A DNA stretch of 6,720 nt from assembly GCA_036272735.1 (NCBI GenBank), contig DATAYF010000223.1, positions 1-6,720 on the forward strand. The letters run 5' to 3'. The DNA comes from DATAYF01 sp036272735. GTDB lineage: Bacteria; Chloroflexota; Ktedonobacteria; Ktedonobacterales; Ktedonobacteraceae. Positions 6,177 to 6,720 of the stretch are shown here, piece after piece. The notes beneath the pieces are model-generated. The model saw nothing but the letters and a program-made list of their open reading frames with translations, was not told the origin of the DNA and searched no databases. Position numbers and translations under genes: made by a program. How positions within the stretch are numbered: the stretch's first letter is position 1; every line of letters begins with the position of its first letter.

Positions 6177-6542
6177 ATGGAAGCAGAAGACATAGAGCGT
6201 TACCTGGTTGAACTGGGAGCAGAACTCAAAAACCAGGGCCTCAAAAAGCCCGTTCGCATCCTCTTGATAGGAGGTGCTTATATGCTTCTGCTGGCAAACG
6301 CGCCCCGTTCTACCAAAGACATCGACATTTTCTGGCTCGACGAAGACGGGTTTCAGCGAGCCTACACTCCACTACGCGAGAGCATCCAGGTTATCAAACA
6401 AAAACATGACCTGGATGCTGATTGGTTTAACTACCTTGCCCAGATGTTGATGTACGATGAGGTGATCGTACCTGATGGCAAGCTTTGGAAGCGCTTTGGT
6501 TCACTTCACGTCTATGTTCCAACCAGAGAGTACATTCTTGCC
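6177..6542 (+). pseudogene. DUF6036-like nucleotidyltransferase, 3' end cut off by an IS200/IS605-type element
   Basis: The first 122 codons of a nucleotidyltransferase-fold protein are visible. LLIGGAYMLLL (29-39) holds the helix-capping GG, and RSTKDIDIFW (44-53) holds the metal-binding D48 and D50. Spacing and wording match the DUF6036 / MNT-like group, some members of which act in toxin-antitoxin or abortive-infection modules. The usual third acidic strand and the C-terminal helices are not clearly seen. The family-like text ends at PTREYILA (115-122). From 6543 the DNA is the right end of an IS200/IS605-type element, and the frame continues open but meaningless through the antisense of tnpB to the window edge. 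The ATG at 6177-6179 gives a sensible N-terminus but has only a weak ribosome site (GCAGAGA). I call the gene interrupted; it is not known whether the missing 3' part survives beyond the insertion. Confidence 0.7.
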
Positions 6543-6550
6543 GTGGCGTA

Positions 6551-6571
6551 CCTCCCCATTGAATGGGGAGG
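6551..6571 (-). repeat. Right-end hairpin of the IS200/IS605-type element
   Basis: CCTCCCCATT and AATGGGGAGG form a perfect 10-bp stem around a single central base. It lies 3 bp downstream of the tnpB stop on the minus strand. In this family such subterminal hairpins are bound by TnpA during single-strand excision and also form part of the omega/reRNA scaffold. Confidence 0.85.
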
Positions 6572-6574
6572 CTT

Positions 6575-6720
6575 CTACGCCGTTTCCGACGTTGGCAGCG
6601 CCCCTGCCAATAAGTGTTTCTTGCCTAATGCCAGGATGTTAATAGCGGCATTCACGTCTCGGTCAAGCTCGGTCCCACATGCGCACGAATGCCAACGCAC
6701 CGATAAATCTTTCTTGACCT
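6575..6720 (-). CDS. tnpB: TnpB, RNA-guided nuclease of IS200/IS605-type elements (C-terminal part)
   Basis: Forty-seven C-terminal codons are visible before the TAG at 6575-6577; the rest lies beyond the right edge. They read WHSCACGTELDRDVNAAINI and then LALGKKHLLAG. The CxCG is the second half of the zinc-finger cysteine set, and DRDVNAAxNI is the hallmark final block carrying the third RuvC catalytic aspartate. TnpB is the compact ancestor of Cas12: with an RNA made from the element's right end it cuts DNA next to the insertion target motif, which favours retention of the element. The visible part is intact. Whether the complete protein is active cannot be judged from this fragment. Confidence 0.88.
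   Translation of the reverse strand, partial: VKKDLSVRWHSCACGTELDRDVNAAINILALGKKHLLAGALPTSETA

Larger units (their letters stand above)
6523..6720 (-). ncRNA. Predicted 3' part of the omega (reRNA) with guide
   Basis: In studied IS200/IS605 elements the guide RNA comes from the 3' end of tnpB and the right end, with the guide taken from flanking DNA just beyond. Here the scaffold would end at 6543 and the guide would be the minus-strand sequence of about 6523-6542, inside the nucleotidyltransferase gene. This rests on family knowledge; neither the 5' limit nor expression can be seen. Confidence 0.4.
6543..6720 (-). mobile_element. Right end of an IS200/IS605-family (IS1341-like) element
   Basis: On the minus strand the 3' end of tnpB is followed at once by a GC-rich hairpin and TACGCCAC, the usual arrangement at the right end of these elements. 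The boundary at 6543 is set by the end of recognisable nucleotidyltransferase sequence and by likeness to other right ends, and could be off by a few bases. The left end and any tnpA lie outside the window. These elements have no terminal inverted repeats and make no target duplication, consistent with what is seen. Confidence 0.75.

Overview
The window looks like an accessory island from a moderate-GC bacterium that is rich in transposons. Dense insertion-sequence debris, codon use and protein style suggest a Chloroflexota member such as the Ktedonobacteria, but this is an impression and not a phylogenetic result. The dominant feature is a compact three-gene operon on the minus strand (5466 down to 429), with 13 nt and 3 nt between genes.

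Layout from left to right. Positions 1-293 hold the degraded 3' end of what looks like a DDE-type transposase gene, broken by an in-frame TGA, followed by a small 7-mer tandem repeat. Positions 294-428 are non-coding apart from one imperfect inverted repeat. Positions 429-5466 hold the operon, transcribed right to left: an HsdM-like N6-adenine methyltransferase-fold protein (628 aa), an ABC/SMC-like AAA ATPase (559 aa from the start I prefer) and an HNH endonuclease (484 aa, GTG start). Positions 5467-6176 are about 710 bp without a credible gene but full of structure: a candidate promoter and operator, a 22-bp perfect tandem repeat, a family of GTGGAA-type boxes, and a 132-bp element bounded by 25-bp near-perfect inverted repeats. 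Positions 6177-6542 are the 5' part of a DUF6036-like nucleotidyltransferase gene. It is cut by the right end of an IS200/IS605-type element, whose tnpB runs off the window on the minus strand (6575-6720).

How the genes may work together. The ATPase-HNH pair recalls Septu (PtuA/PtuB), where an SMC-like ATPase controls an HNH nuclease. Here the pair is tied to an HsdM-like protein, with no HsdR helicase-nuclease and no HsdS specificity subunit in the window. The methylase-like protein keeps the SAM-binding motif, but its catalytic motif IV reads SPPL where an aromatic residue is expected in the fourth position. It may therefore sense DNA or methylation state, or methylate weakly, rather than act as a standard modification enzyme. 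The most interesting hypothesis is a compact methylase-ATPase-HNH anti-phage system, sitting in a mobile-element-rich island beside a broken nucleotidyltransferase of a type sometimes found in toxin-antitoxin modules.
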